From Pseudomonas sp. Irchel 3E13 (lineage in GTDB: Bacteria > Pseudomonadota > Gammaproteobacteria > Pseudomonadales > Pseudomonadaceae): 64,000 nucleotides of DNA. The notes below the pieces were generated by a model, which searched no databases, was not told where the DNA came from, and saw nothing but the letters and a program-made list of their open reading frames with translations. Below are positions 9,688-17,339 of this stretch, in pieces (the stretch's first letter is position 1; every line of letters begins with the position of its first letter). Position numbers and translations under genes: made by a program. The stretch covers positions 310,001-374,000 of the forward strand of contig NZ_FYDX01000003.1 in assembly GCF_900187455.1 (NCBI RefSeq), written 5' to 3'.

Positions 9688-9778
9688 GAAATCCCCCAGT
9701 GCGGCCAAAGGCCAGAAAAAGTCAGTGCGCAGGGCGCGGACGGGGAGGAAGACGCGGGGCGAGGAAAAACCCTCACAT

Positions 9779-9797
9779 GCGAATGAAAAATATTCTC
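9779..9797. promoter_or_regulatory. Candidate Fur box upstream of the TonB receptor
   Basis: The 19 bases here match the Fur consensus GATAATGATAATCATTATC at 13 positions, counted by eye. The site lies about 90 bp before the receptor start, in an AT-rich patch that stands out from GC-rich surroundings. It would give the receptor direct iron repression in addition to sigma-factor control. Confidence 0.5.
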
Positions 9798-9832
9798 AGA
9801 ATTTTTCAGCGGCTTGCTGCGAAGCGGTGGTT

Positions 9833-10786
9833 CTACTTTCCGGCGCGCTCGATTCGCATCCGCCCATCCGCCAACACGGCGGTCTTCACCGGCAGCAACG
9901 CCGGCAAGGCATTGAGCAGGGCGTCAGGGTCATGCACATCGAGATTGCCGGAAACCCGGTACTTCGCCAGCGCCGGGTCAGCCAGCAGTACCGCCGCCGG
10001 GCGGTACAGCGACAGCTCATCCACCAGGCTCGCCAGCTCGCGGTTGCGGAACGAGACATGGCCGCTGCGCCAGTCGGCGACTTCGCCGTCGCTCAGGGTC
10101 TGCCGCACCAGGTCGCCGCGGGCCAGGTTGTACACCGCGCGCTCGCGGGCACCCAGCAGCATCGGTTCGCGGCGCTCGCCCGGCGCGTCGAACGCCACCA
10201 GGCCGTGGTCCACGCTCAGCACCAGTTCCTGTTGGCCGCGGCGCAGGTCGAACGCGGTGCCCACCACCCGGACCCGGGCGGGGCCGGCATCGACGAACAA
10301 CGGTCGCTCCTTGTCCGGGCTGACTTCCAGGTAGAGCTGGCCTTGATCGAGGTGCACCAGCCGCCGTTCGGCATCGAAATCGATCCGCACGCGGGAGTTG
10401 GCGTTGAGGTTGAGACGGCTGCCATCGGGCAGGGTGATGGTGCGCGGCTGGCCATCCAGACTGGCCAGTTGTTGTTCCGCCGACGCGGCTGGCTTGCCCA
10501 GGTTGCTTGCCAGCAATGCGCAGACCAGCGCTGCCGCCGTGGCCAGCGCCGGGCGCCAGTACGAGGCTTTGCGCGGGCGTAGCTGCACCGGCTTGTTCAG
10601 TTCCTTGAGGGCGGCAAGGTCGTCCCAAAGTTGCTCGAACTGATGGTATGCGCGGGCGTTTCCGGGGTGTTCCAGCCACTGGGCGAAGGCTTTGCGCGAG
10701 GCCCGCGAGCGCTCATTGCGGTTACGGGTAAACCAGCTCGCCGCCTGGGCGTCGACCGAACGGCTGTCCATGTCAGGAAGGGTCAT
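9833..10786 (-). CDS. FecR-type anti-sigma factor (HxuR-like)
   Basis: The 317-residue protein has the FecR family layout. The cytoplasmic N-terminal domain (DUF4880-type, with AQAASWFTRNRNERSRASRKAFAQW near residues 13-37 and HPGNARAYHQFEQLWDDL) binds the sigma factor. A membrane helix lies at about 83-100 (PALATAAALVCALLASNL). The periplasmic FecR domain has DGSRLNLNANSRVRIDFD and GTAFDLR. It should carry the signal from the receptor's STN domain to the sigma factor. Its ATG overlaps the sigma-factor stop (ATGA), so the two proteins are translationally coupled. Confidence 0.92.
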   Translation of the reverse strand: MTLPDMDSRSVDAQAASWFTRNRNERSRASRKAFAQWLEHPGNARAYHQFEQLWDDLAALKELNKPVQLRPRKASYWRPALATAAALVCALLASNLGKPAASAEQQLASLDGQPRTITLPDGSRLNLNANSRVRIDFDAERRLVHLDQGQLYLEVSPDKERPLFVDAGPARVRVVGTAFDLRRGQQELVLSVDHGLVAFDAPGERREPMLLGARERAVYNLARGDLVRQTLSDGEVADWRSGHVSFRNRELASLVDELSLYRPAAVLLADPALAKYRVSGNLDVHDPDALLNALPALLPVKTAVLADGRMRIERAGK

Positions 10787-11328
10787 TCTGGTTGCTCCGC
10801 AACGTTGTCACTGTCCAGGCGCTGCTTGAGGTACAGCAGCGCGGCGGCGATGTGTTTCTCCACCATGCTGACTGAAATGCCCATGCGTTCACTGATCTGT
10901 GCCTGACTTAAACCTTCGAAGCGGTGCAGCATAAGGGCTTCGCGCCGTCGCGGCGAGAGTTCGGCAAGGACAATTTTCAAATGATCCAGGCGTTGCAGGT
11001 GCTGCGCGCTGGCCATCGGGTCGCTGCTTGGGGCTTCGCAGGCCTGGGTTTGCTCCGCCGACTCGGCATGTTCGTCGAGCACCGTGTGGCGCACTTTCTG
11101 CCGCCGCCAGTGATCGCGCAGCAGGTTGCGCGCCATCTGGAACAGGAACGCGCGAGGCTGCTCCACCCGGGCTTTGTCGCGGTAACCCAGCCATTGGGTG
11201 AAGACGTCCTGGGTCATGTCCGCGGCATCGCTGGCGTTGTCCATGCGCTTGCGCAGGAAATGCAGGATGTCGCTGTAAAACCCATGGCAGGTTTCTTGCG
11301 CGAAAGGATCGGGTTTGGGGCGGCGCAT
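10783..11328 (-). CDS. FecI-type ECF sigma factor (HxuI-like)
   Basis: The 181-residue protein is an iron-starvation ECF sigma factor. Region 2 contains ASDAADMTQDVFTQWL and the -10-recognition helix; region 4 contains LSPRRREALMLHRFEGLSQAQISERMGIS, a helix-turn-helix, followed by VSMVEKHIAAALLYLKQRL. I chose the ATG at 11328 because GGAAAG precedes it at a good distance; an in-frame ATG at 11367 is possible. It heads the unit sigma, fecR, receptor. A candidate Fur box lies about 50 bp upstream, as expected for iron-regulated sigma genes. Confidence 0.92.
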   Translation of the reverse strand: MRRPKPDPFAQETCHGFYSDILHFLRKRMDNASDAADMTQDVFTQWLGYRDKARVEQPRAFLFQMARNLLRDHWRRQKVRHTVLDEHAESAEQTQACEAPSSDPMASAQHLQRLDHLKIVLAELSPRRREALMLHRFEGLSQAQISERMGISVSMVEKHIAAALLYLKQRLDSDNVAEQPE

Positions 11329-11376
11329 GCGAGCTTTCCAGGAAAGTGCCGGAGAGAAAGGTCGCAAATGTTATCG

Positions 11377-11395
11377 AGAATTATTGTTATTTACT
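11377..11395. promoter_or_regulatory. Candidate Fur box upstream of the ECF sigma gene
   Basis: A 19-base window matches the Fur consensus at 12 positions by eye and sits in a markedly AT-rich stretch 49-67 bp before the chosen sigma-factor start. Its position suits repression of the sigma operon under iron-replete conditions. Confidence 0.5.
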
Positions 11396-11431
11396 ATGGG
11401 TGTTTCAGCATGTTCCTGCCGCGGGCGTCTT

Positions 11432-12457
11432 TCAGCGGCGCCGCCGGGTGATTGGCGCGGGGGCCGGCACGTTCAGTTCGGCACGGCCGAGCGGGTGACT
11501 GCTGGCATCGAAGAAATGCAGGGTGATCTCCGGCGATTCACCGAAGATGCGCGCGTAATGCTGCTTCTGGCTGATGATCGAGGCGTCGTTCAACGGCAGG
11601 ATCGCGATCGCCAGATGGGCCGGACGGGCCTGCTGGATCGCCCGCAGCAGATGGCTGTCGGCGCGATCAAGGTGATGGCCAAAAATACACAGGCCCTCAT
11701 CGTGGGCGGCCAGCGCGGCGTAGCTCCAGGTCAGGTAATCCGAGGCGCGGATCGCTTGCAGCTTATGTTCGCTGGTGTCTTCGTTGACGAACAGCGGCAC
11801 GTCGCCCGGCGTGTTGATGGCAAAACCGTCGAGCAACTGGCTGCCGTTGGCCGCGCGCTGACGGGTGCCGCCGTCCTGGGTCTTGAGCAGGTGCAGGCCG
11901 CCGTGCAGGTAGTGCATGCGCGTGCCTTCGCCGTGGGTGCGGCTGACGTCGAAGTGGCCTTCTTCATCGAACAACGGCTGGAAACCCTGCGGGTCGTGGC
12001 TGACGGCCCAGTGGTTGAGCAGGTCGTAGTTGCCGGAGAACACCGCGCGGTAGTTGCGCAGCTCGGTATTGATCGCTGCCAGGGTGCTGGATGGCAGCAG
12101 TTTCCACGGGATGTGCACGCTGCGCACGGCGTGGATCAGCGCTTCCTTGATCGCGTAATAGCGGTTCAGCGGCGCCGACGAACTGATCGCCAGTGCGGCG
12201 TTGACCCGCACGGTGGTGTTGAGGGCGCTGAGCACCGGCTCGAACAGTTCGCTGCCGAGGGATTTGAACAACGCCTGGTCGCTCACCCCCAGCGGCTTGT
12301 TGCGCACGCGCTGGGCCAGCTCGAACAGCGAGAAATAGCTGAACGGCCGCCAGATCGCCCGGCTGGCGCCGTTGCCCAGCAGCAGGCCGCTGCACGGGTG
12401 ACGGGTGTTGAGATCCGGCCAGGAGGCGAGGGTGGCGTCGACGTCGGCGAGGGGCAT
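11432..12457 (-). CDS. DUF4917 family protein with SIR2-like motifs
   Basis: The 341-residue cytoplasmic protein has no signal peptide or membrane segment. It resembles DUF4917 proteins found in Pseudomonas. Four short motifs occur in the order seen in SIR2-like proteins. GNGAS (28-32) would be a nucleotide-binding loop; SGNYD (141-145) is like the TxNYD motif; MHYLHG (181-186) has the HxHG-type histidine; and FGHHLDRAD (259-267) is like GxSxxD. I infer a SIR2-like Rossmann fold, possibly acting on NAD, but this is not proven. It is divergent from the glycerophosphodiesterase gene and tail-proximal to the iron sigma-factor region, with no obvious operon partner. Confidence 0.75.
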   Translation of the reverse strand: MPLADVDATLASWPDLNTRHPCSGLLLGNGASRAIWRPFSYFSLFELAQRVRNKPLGVSDQALFKSLGSELFEPVLSALNTTVRVNAALAISSSAPLNRYYAIKEALIHAVRSVHIPWKLLPSSTLAAINTELRNYRAVFSGNYDLLNHWAVSHDPQGFQPLFDEEGHFDVSRTHGEGTRMHYLHGGLHLLKTQDGGTRQRAANGSQLLDGFAINTPGDVPLFVNEDTSEHKLQAIRASDYLTWSYAALAAHDEGLCIFGHHLDRADSHLLRAIQQARPAHLAIAILPLNDASIISQKQHYARIFGESPEITLHFFDASSHPLGRAELNVPAPAPITRRRR

Positions 12458-12569
12458 GCTTGTCTCGTAGGAATCTGTTGCAAATTGGCAGGGCGGGACT
12501 GTAGCACGTCACGGGCTGTCATCCGTGTCGGCGACTATGCTCTGGGCCGGTTTTGATGAGGAGCGGTCG

Positions 12570-13643
12570 ATGTCATTCAAGGGGATCTTTCTGGGGCTGG
12601 GCATTGCGCTGCTGGGGTTGAGCGCGCCGGTCATGGCCCGCGACGGCGCGGTGCTGGCCAAGGCGCAGGGCATTGCCTATCCGGCGGTAATCGCTCATCG
12701 CGGGGCATCGTTCGATGCGCCAGAGTCCACGGCACCGGCCTATGCACTGGCTCGCGACCTGGGCGCCGATTACCTGGAACTGGACCTGCAACGCAGTAGC
12801 GATGGCGTACTGGTGGTGGTGCACGACAATGATCTGCACCGCACCAGCGATGTGGCCGAGCGTTTTCCCGAGCGCAAGGACAGTCCGGTCAGCGCCTTCA
12901 CCCTCGCCGAATTGAAATCGCTGGATGCGGGAAGCTGGTTCAACCAGGCCTATCCCGAGCGCGCCCGGGCGGCGTTCGCCGGCCTCAAGGTGCTGACGCT
13001 CGAGGAAGTGATGGACATCGCCGAAGCCAATCCTGCCCTGCGGCCCGGGCTGTACATCGAAACCAAGGTGCCGAACCTGTTTCCCGGTATCGAACAGGAC
13101 CTGCGGCGCGCCTTGCAGGCCCGCGGCTGGCTGGATGTGCCGGGGCGGGTGGTGTTGCAGAGTTTCGACCGCGACAGCCTCGCGCTGCTGCACACGGCCA
13201 TGCCGCAGGTGCCCAAGGTGCTGCTGTTGTGGCTGGGCAAGGGGCATATCGAGCCGATGCCAGGCCCGACCTTCGCCGAGTCGGGCGAGCGCGATAAAGC
13301 CGCCTTCCTCGCCCGCCAGCACCCCAGGGATCGCGCCGAGTTCGAGCGCTGGCTCGATCATGCCAAGGCGGCGGGCGCCGTCGGCGTCGGCCCGTCCGCA
13401 GCGTTGGCGGCGGGAGGCGAGCAGAGTTACGCCGACCTGGTGCAGCCATGGATGAACCGCATGGCTCACGACAAGGGCCTGCTGGTGCACGTCTACACCG
13501 TTGATGAGGCGGTGGATTTCCAGCGCGTCAGCGACGCCGGGGTCGATGGCATCTTCACCAATCGCACGGGTGCGCTGTTGCGCTTTTATGGGCGAGGGGT
13601 GCCGCAGGACGAGGCGATATTGTTGAAGTCCGGGGGCTATTGA
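12570..13643 (+). CDS. glpQ: Periplasmic glycerophosphodiester phosphodiesterase
   Basis: The 357-residue protein has a signal peptide ending ...APVMA and the GDPD TIM-barrel signature. This comprises VIAHRGASFDAPESTAPAY with catalytic His43, DYLELDLQRSSDG with metal-binding Glu/Asp, and VVHDNDLHRTS with the second catalytic His. Near the C-terminus, VYTVDEAVDFQRVSDAGVDGIFTNR closes the barrel. It hydrolyses glycerophosphodiesters to glycerol-3-phosphate and an alcohol. The ATG at 12570 is chosen because GAGGAGCGG precedes it. The usual partner glpT is not adjacent. Confidence 0.93.
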   Translation: MSFKGIFLGLGIALLGLSAPVMARDGAVLAKAQGIAYPAVIAHRGASFDAPESTAPAYALARDLGADYLELDLQRSSDGVLVVVHDNDLHRTSDVAERFPERKDSPVSAFTLAELKSLDAGSWFNQAYPERARAAFAGLKVLTLEEVMDIAEANPALRPGLYIETKVPNLFPGIEQDLRRALQARGWLDVPGRVVLQSFDRDSLALLHTAMPQVPKVLLLWLGKGHIEPMPGPTFAESGERDKAAFLARQHPRDRAEFERWLDHAKAAGAVGVGPSAALAAGGEQSYADLVQPWMNRMAHDKGLLVHVYTVDEAVDFQRVSDAGVDGIFTNRTGALLRFYGRGVPQDEAILLKSGGY

Positions 13644-13709
13644 GCCTCTGGTCGATTGCCCTGGAGGCGGCGTAGACTCTGGCGTCTACCTGATACGGAC
13701 CTCCTCCCC

Positions 13710-14348
13710 ATGACGCTATCGCTGCTGTTCGCCGTGCTCGCTTCCGGCTTCATTTATGGCATCACACCGGGCCCTGGCGTGCTGGCCGTGCTGGGGATCG
13801 GCGCTACCCGTGGTCGTCGTGCTGGCGCCGGCTTTTTGTGCGGTCATCTGTTGGGGGATGTGCTCTGGTGCAGCACCGCGCTGGTGGCGATTGTCGGTGC
13901 GCGGCAGATCGGCAGTTCGGTGTTCGACATCCTCGGCCTGATCAGCGGCCTGTACCTGTTCTGGCTCGGCCTGCGGGCACTGCGCAGTCGCCCGGGCGCC
14001 GCGGGTGGCGAGCAGGGCGCGGTACGCCAGCCGTTCTGGCACGGTGTGGTGTTCGGTTTGACCAATCCCAAGGCATACCCGGTGGCCGTGGCGACCTTCA
14101 CCGCGCTGCTCTCCAGCCGCGCCGAAGCGCTGGACTGGTCGATGCTGCCGGCGCTGATCGCGCTGAGTTTCCTCGGTGGCCTGATGGCCTACCTGATCCT
14201 CATCGTGGTGGTCGGCGCACGGCAGGTGCGCACGGTGTATACCCGCTACGAGCTGTGGATCACCCGGGCGTGCGGGCTGATGTTCATTGGCTTTGCGGTG
14301 AATGCCTTGCTGCATGCGCTGCCGGGGCTGCTGCCGCGGCGCGGCTGA
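13710..14348 (+). CDS. LysE/RhtB family amino acid exporter
   Basis: The 212-residue protein is almost wholly hydrophobic with about six membrane helices. The N-terminus, FIYGITPGPGVLAVLGIGATRGRRAG, contains the family's TPGP motif, and GLTNPKAYPVAVATF is the second conserved region. Members export amino acids such as homoserine, threonine or lysine; the substrate is not predictable. I chose the ATG at 13710; an upstream in-frame start would add a basic 18-residue extension. It stands alone and is followed by a REP hairpin. Confidence 0.9.
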   Translation: MTLSLLFAVLASGFIYGITPGPGVLAVLGIGATRGRRAGAGFLCGHLLGDVLWCSTALVAIVGARQIGSSVFDILGLISGLYLFWLGLRALRSRPGAAGGEQGAVRQPFWHGVVFGLTNPKAYPVAVATFTALLSSRAEALDWSMLPALIALSFLGGLMAYLILIVVVGARQVRTVYTRYELWITRACGLMFIGFAVNALLHALPGLLPRRG

Positions 14349-14410
14349 TGTAGGAGCGAGCTTGCTCGCGATCTGGTGTGTACGGGATCGCGAGCAAGCT
14401 CGCTCCTACA
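14349..14410. repeat. REP element pair forming a long hairpin
   Basis: Two perfectly complementary 25-base arms (14349-14373 and 14386-14410) enclose a 12-base loop. The arms contain the TAGGAGCGAGCTTGCTCGCGAT REP sequence, trimmed here to its core. It lies between the convergent lysE-type and sulP genes and may act as a transcription or mRNA-decay boundary. Confidence 0.9.
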
Positions 14411-14429
14411 GGGTTTGTGTCCGCCATCC

Positions 14430-16160
14430 TCAAGGCAGATCAGGCACCGGCGCTACGCGCCCGGCATCCTCTTCATCCCGTCTGACCTTGTTGCGCCACA
14501 ACCGGTACGCGCGGATCCCGGCGCGTACCGAGCCATACAGCAGATGGTTGTCCATCTCCCGCGCCAGGCCCGAGCGCACCAGCATCCTGAGGAAATTCCC
14601 GCGGGCCCGGGCGATGCCCATTTCGATGCCCTGGGCATTCAAGGTATCCCGCACCTCGCGCAACGCCGCGATGCCACTGACATCGATGGAACTCACTGCC
14701 TCGGCATCGAACAGCACGGCCTTCGGCTCGGGCTCGCGCTGCACGGCGTCGAGCAGGCGCATCTTGAAGTAGTCGGCGTTGAAGAACAGGATCGCGTCGT
14801 CGAAGCGATACACCACCAGGCCCGGTACGGTGCGGGCGTCCTTGTGGCGGCTGATGTCCACTTGGCCCTCGACCCCCGGCGCCCAGCCGAGCACCGCGTC
14901 GGTGGGCTGATAGATGCTGTAGAGCAGGCGCAGGATCGCCAGGGTCACGGCGATGATGATCCCCGGCAACACACCAACGCCGAGCACGCCGATGGTGGTG
15001 AACACGCACAGGAAGAATTCGAAGCGGCTTAGCGCCCAGATCTTGCGCAGCGACTGCACGTCGATCAGGCCCCAGCCGGCCATCAGCAGCACCGCGCCCA
15101 GCGCCGCCTGCGGAATCCAGGCCATGGGCGTGGTGAAGAACATCAGGATCACGGCGATCACCAGCGCGGCGATGATCCCCACCAACTGGCTCTTGCCGCC
15201 GACCATGTCGTTGACTGCGGTGCGCGAGTCGGCGCCGCTGATGGCGAAGCCCTGCGACACCCCGGCGGCCAGGTTCGAGACGCCCAGCGCAACGAACTCA
15301 TGGTTGGCGTTGATCGCGTAGCCGTGCCGAGCGGCGAAGCTGCGGGCGGTGAGCATGGCGCTGCAGAAGCTCACGGTGGCGATACCCAGGGCGTCGCGCA
15401 GCAGGCTTTTCATTTCTTCCAGCGAGGTCTGCGGCCAGGCCAGTTCCGGCATGCCGCCGGGCACATGGCCGAGCACCGCGACGCCGTACTGGTCGAGGCC
15501 GAACACACCGGCGATCAGGGTGAACACCGCCACCGTCACCAGCGCCGAGGGCAGTTTGGGGTAGCGTCGCGGCAGCCAGATCAGCATGGCCAGGCCGGCG
15601 AGGCCGATGATCAGGGTCAGCCAGTGGATCTCGCCGACCCGCTCGAAGAAGTTGATCAGGCTGAGGATGAAACCGTTGCCCTCGATCTTGAAGCCCACCA
15701 CCTTGCCCAGTTGCCCGGCCAACAGGCTCAGGCCGATCCCGTTGAGGTAGCCGATCAGAATGGGTCGCGAGAAGAAGCTGGCGATAAACCCGGCCCGTGC
15801 CACACCCGCGGCGATCAGCATCAGCCCCACCAGCACCGTGACCACCACCGACAACTGCATCAGCCGTTGCGGATCGCCCATGGCCAGCGGCGCGATCGCC
15901 CCGGCGACCATGGCGCAGGTGGCCGCATCCGGGCCGACCATCAACTGCCGCGAACTGCCCACCAGCGCATAAACGATCATCGGCAGGATGCACGCATACA
16001 GGCCCACCTGCGGCGGCAGGCCGGCGATCTGCGCGTAGGCGATGGCGATGGGAATCTGGATGGCGGCGACCGAAAGGCCAGCCTGCACGTCCGGGCGGAA
16101 CCACTCGCGACGGTAATGCAGCAGGTTGGCCAGGCCCGGAAGCCAGCGGGAAAGAAACAT
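14430..16160 (-). CDS. SulP family anion transporter with STAS domain
   Basis: The 576-residue protein has about 10-12 membrane helices. The SulP core includes the N-terminal motif AIQIPIAIAYAQIAGLPPQVGLYA, and SNLAAGVSQGFAISGADSRTAVND holds the conserved substrate-site serine region. A C-terminal cytoplasmic STAS domain covers about residues 440-555 (KAVLFDAEAVSSIDVSGIAAL). I chose the ATG at 16160 (AAGGACC before it). SulP proteins carry sulfate, bicarbonate or dicarboxylates; no neighbour decides between these. Confidence 0.92.
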   Translation of the reverse strand: MFLSRWLPGLANLLHYRREWFRPDVQAGLSVAAIQIPIAIAYAQIAGLPPQVGLYACILPMIVYALVGSSRQLMVGPDAATCAMVAGAIAPLAMGDPQRLMQLSVVVTVLVGLMLIAAGVARAGFIASFFSRPILIGYLNGIGLSLLAGQLGKVVGFKIEGNGFILSLINFFERVGEIHWLTLIIGLAGLAMLIWLPRRYPKLPSALVTVAVFTLIAGVFGLDQYGVAVLGHVPGGMPELAWPQTSLEEMKSLLRDALGIATVSFCSAMLTARSFAARHGYAINANHEFVALGVSNLAAGVSQGFAISGADSRTAVNDMVGGKSQLVGIIAALVIAVILMFFTTPMAWIPQAALGAVLLMAGWGLIDVQSLRKIWALSRFEFFLCVFTTIGVLGVGVLPGIIIAVTLAILRLLYSIYQPTDAVLGWAPGVEGQVDISRHKDARTVPGLVVYRFDDAILFFNADYFKMRLLDAVQREPEPKAVLFDAEAVSSIDVSGIAALREVRDTLNAQGIEMGIARARGNFLRMLVRSGLAREMDNHLLYGSVRAGIRAYRLWRNKVRRDEEDAGRVAPVPDLP

Positions 16161-16325
16161 GATCAGGTCCTTTTGATGTATCGGGCAGACGCTAGCGCAA
16201 TACCTCGACGCCCGGCGCGTCCTCGGGGGGACGGTCGGGGTCGTGGACAGCATTTGGCCAGCATCCTATACCCTGAGCAGTTGTGAGGCCAATCTGAAGC
16301 GGTTGTTGTGGTTTTTAGAGCCTCA

Positions 16326-17273
16326 TCACTCCGCCCACTCCGGATCCCCGGTAAACACCACCGTCAACCACCGATCCGGCCCTTCACCGCCAATGGCATT
16401 GCCGATCTCATCCCGCCACGCGTCCCACTCGGCGATGTTTCGGGCGGGCATGGTCCGGGGCACGATGAAGTACAGCTCGATTTCCCGCGACCGCCCGACC
16501 TTCGCCACATAGGCCCGGTACGACAGCATGCTGTGGCGCTCGACAAAAGCCTGGGCGACTTCATCGACGTGTTGTTTCAAATCGGCCGGTGTCACCAGGA
16601 ACATGTCCGCCAGCGCCTGGCGCACCACCGAGATCGGCATCGGGATGATCACCACGCAGACCAGCGCCAGCACCGCCGGGTCGATGTACGGCGACAGCCA
16701 TTCCCAGCGCGTTCCCTGGACCGCGAGGCCGAAGCAGAACGCAATCAGCAGCGCGGCGGTGATGCTTGCCGACATGACCCAGCCTTTCACGTCCATCGCC
16801 ACGAAGTCCGAGCGGATCTTGCGGTTGGCGCGGGCTTCGAGGATGGCGATGGCCAGGCAGGCACTCACGGTGACCACGGCGTACACCAGTGCCACGCCGA
16901 ACTCCAGGTCTCGACCGCCTTCGAGCAGGCTGCTGGCGGCGTTGATCAGTGCATACAGCGCCACGCCGGTGAGGAGGATGCCATTGAGCGCCAGGACCAT
17001 CGGTTCCAGGTGCCAGAAGCCCATGGTGAAGCGCTCGCGCAGCTTGCGCGACATGCGTTCGGTGCGGGTGTGGGCGGTGATCAGCTTGACCACCACGAGG
17101 GACAAGCCGCTCATGCTGGCATCGACCATCGAGTAGACACCATCGAAGACGATGGAGAACGAGCCTGAGGCGAGGCCGAAGCCGATGCCGATTGCGGCGA
17201 TGAATAAAGTGACGACGATGGACGTGCGCAGCACGCCCTGTTCGCTGGTCAGGTCAAAAAAACGCGTACCCAT
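16326..17273 (-). CDS. Cation diffusion facilitator family transporter
   Basis: The 315-residue protein has six predicted membrane helices and a cytoplasmic C-terminal domain. The second helix region carries FDGVYSMVDASMSGLSL, matching the CDF motif with two acidic residues for metal binding. The later helix has SITAALLIAFCFGL and the C-terminus ends near FTGDPEWAE. These transporters exchange Zn2+, Fe2+ or similar ions for protons. Metal specificity is not clear, and the usual HxxxD pair in helix V is not obvious to me. It stands alone between sulP and a chemoreceptor, all on the minus strand. Confidence 0.8.
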   Translation of the reverse strand: MGTRFFDLTSEQGVLRTSIVVTLFIAAIGIGFGLASGSFSIVFDGVYSMVDASMSGLSLVVVKLITAHTRTERMSRKLRERFTMGFWHLEPMVLALNGILLTGVALYALINAASSLLEGGRDLEFGVALVYAVVTVSACLAIAILEARANRKIRSDFVAMDVKGWVMSASITAALLIAFCFGLAVQGTRWEWLSPYIDPAVLALVCVVIIPMPISVVRQALADMFLVTPADLKQHVDEVAQAFVERHSMLSYRAYVAKVGRSREIELYFIVPRTMPARNIAEWDAWRDEIGNAIGGEGPDRWLTVVFTGDPEWAE

Positions 17274-17339
17274 CTAATCGGGGCTCCCATGATTTCCGGG
17301 CGTCCACCACGGCACGCCCGATTTGTTGCTGGTCATATC

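Noticed and set aside
7309..9786. Long open frame of 825 codons on the plus strand
   Set aside because: It lies opposite the TonB receptor gene. Its product is rich in Val, Gly, Gln and His with no family resemblance, the usual result of reading a high-GC gene backwards.
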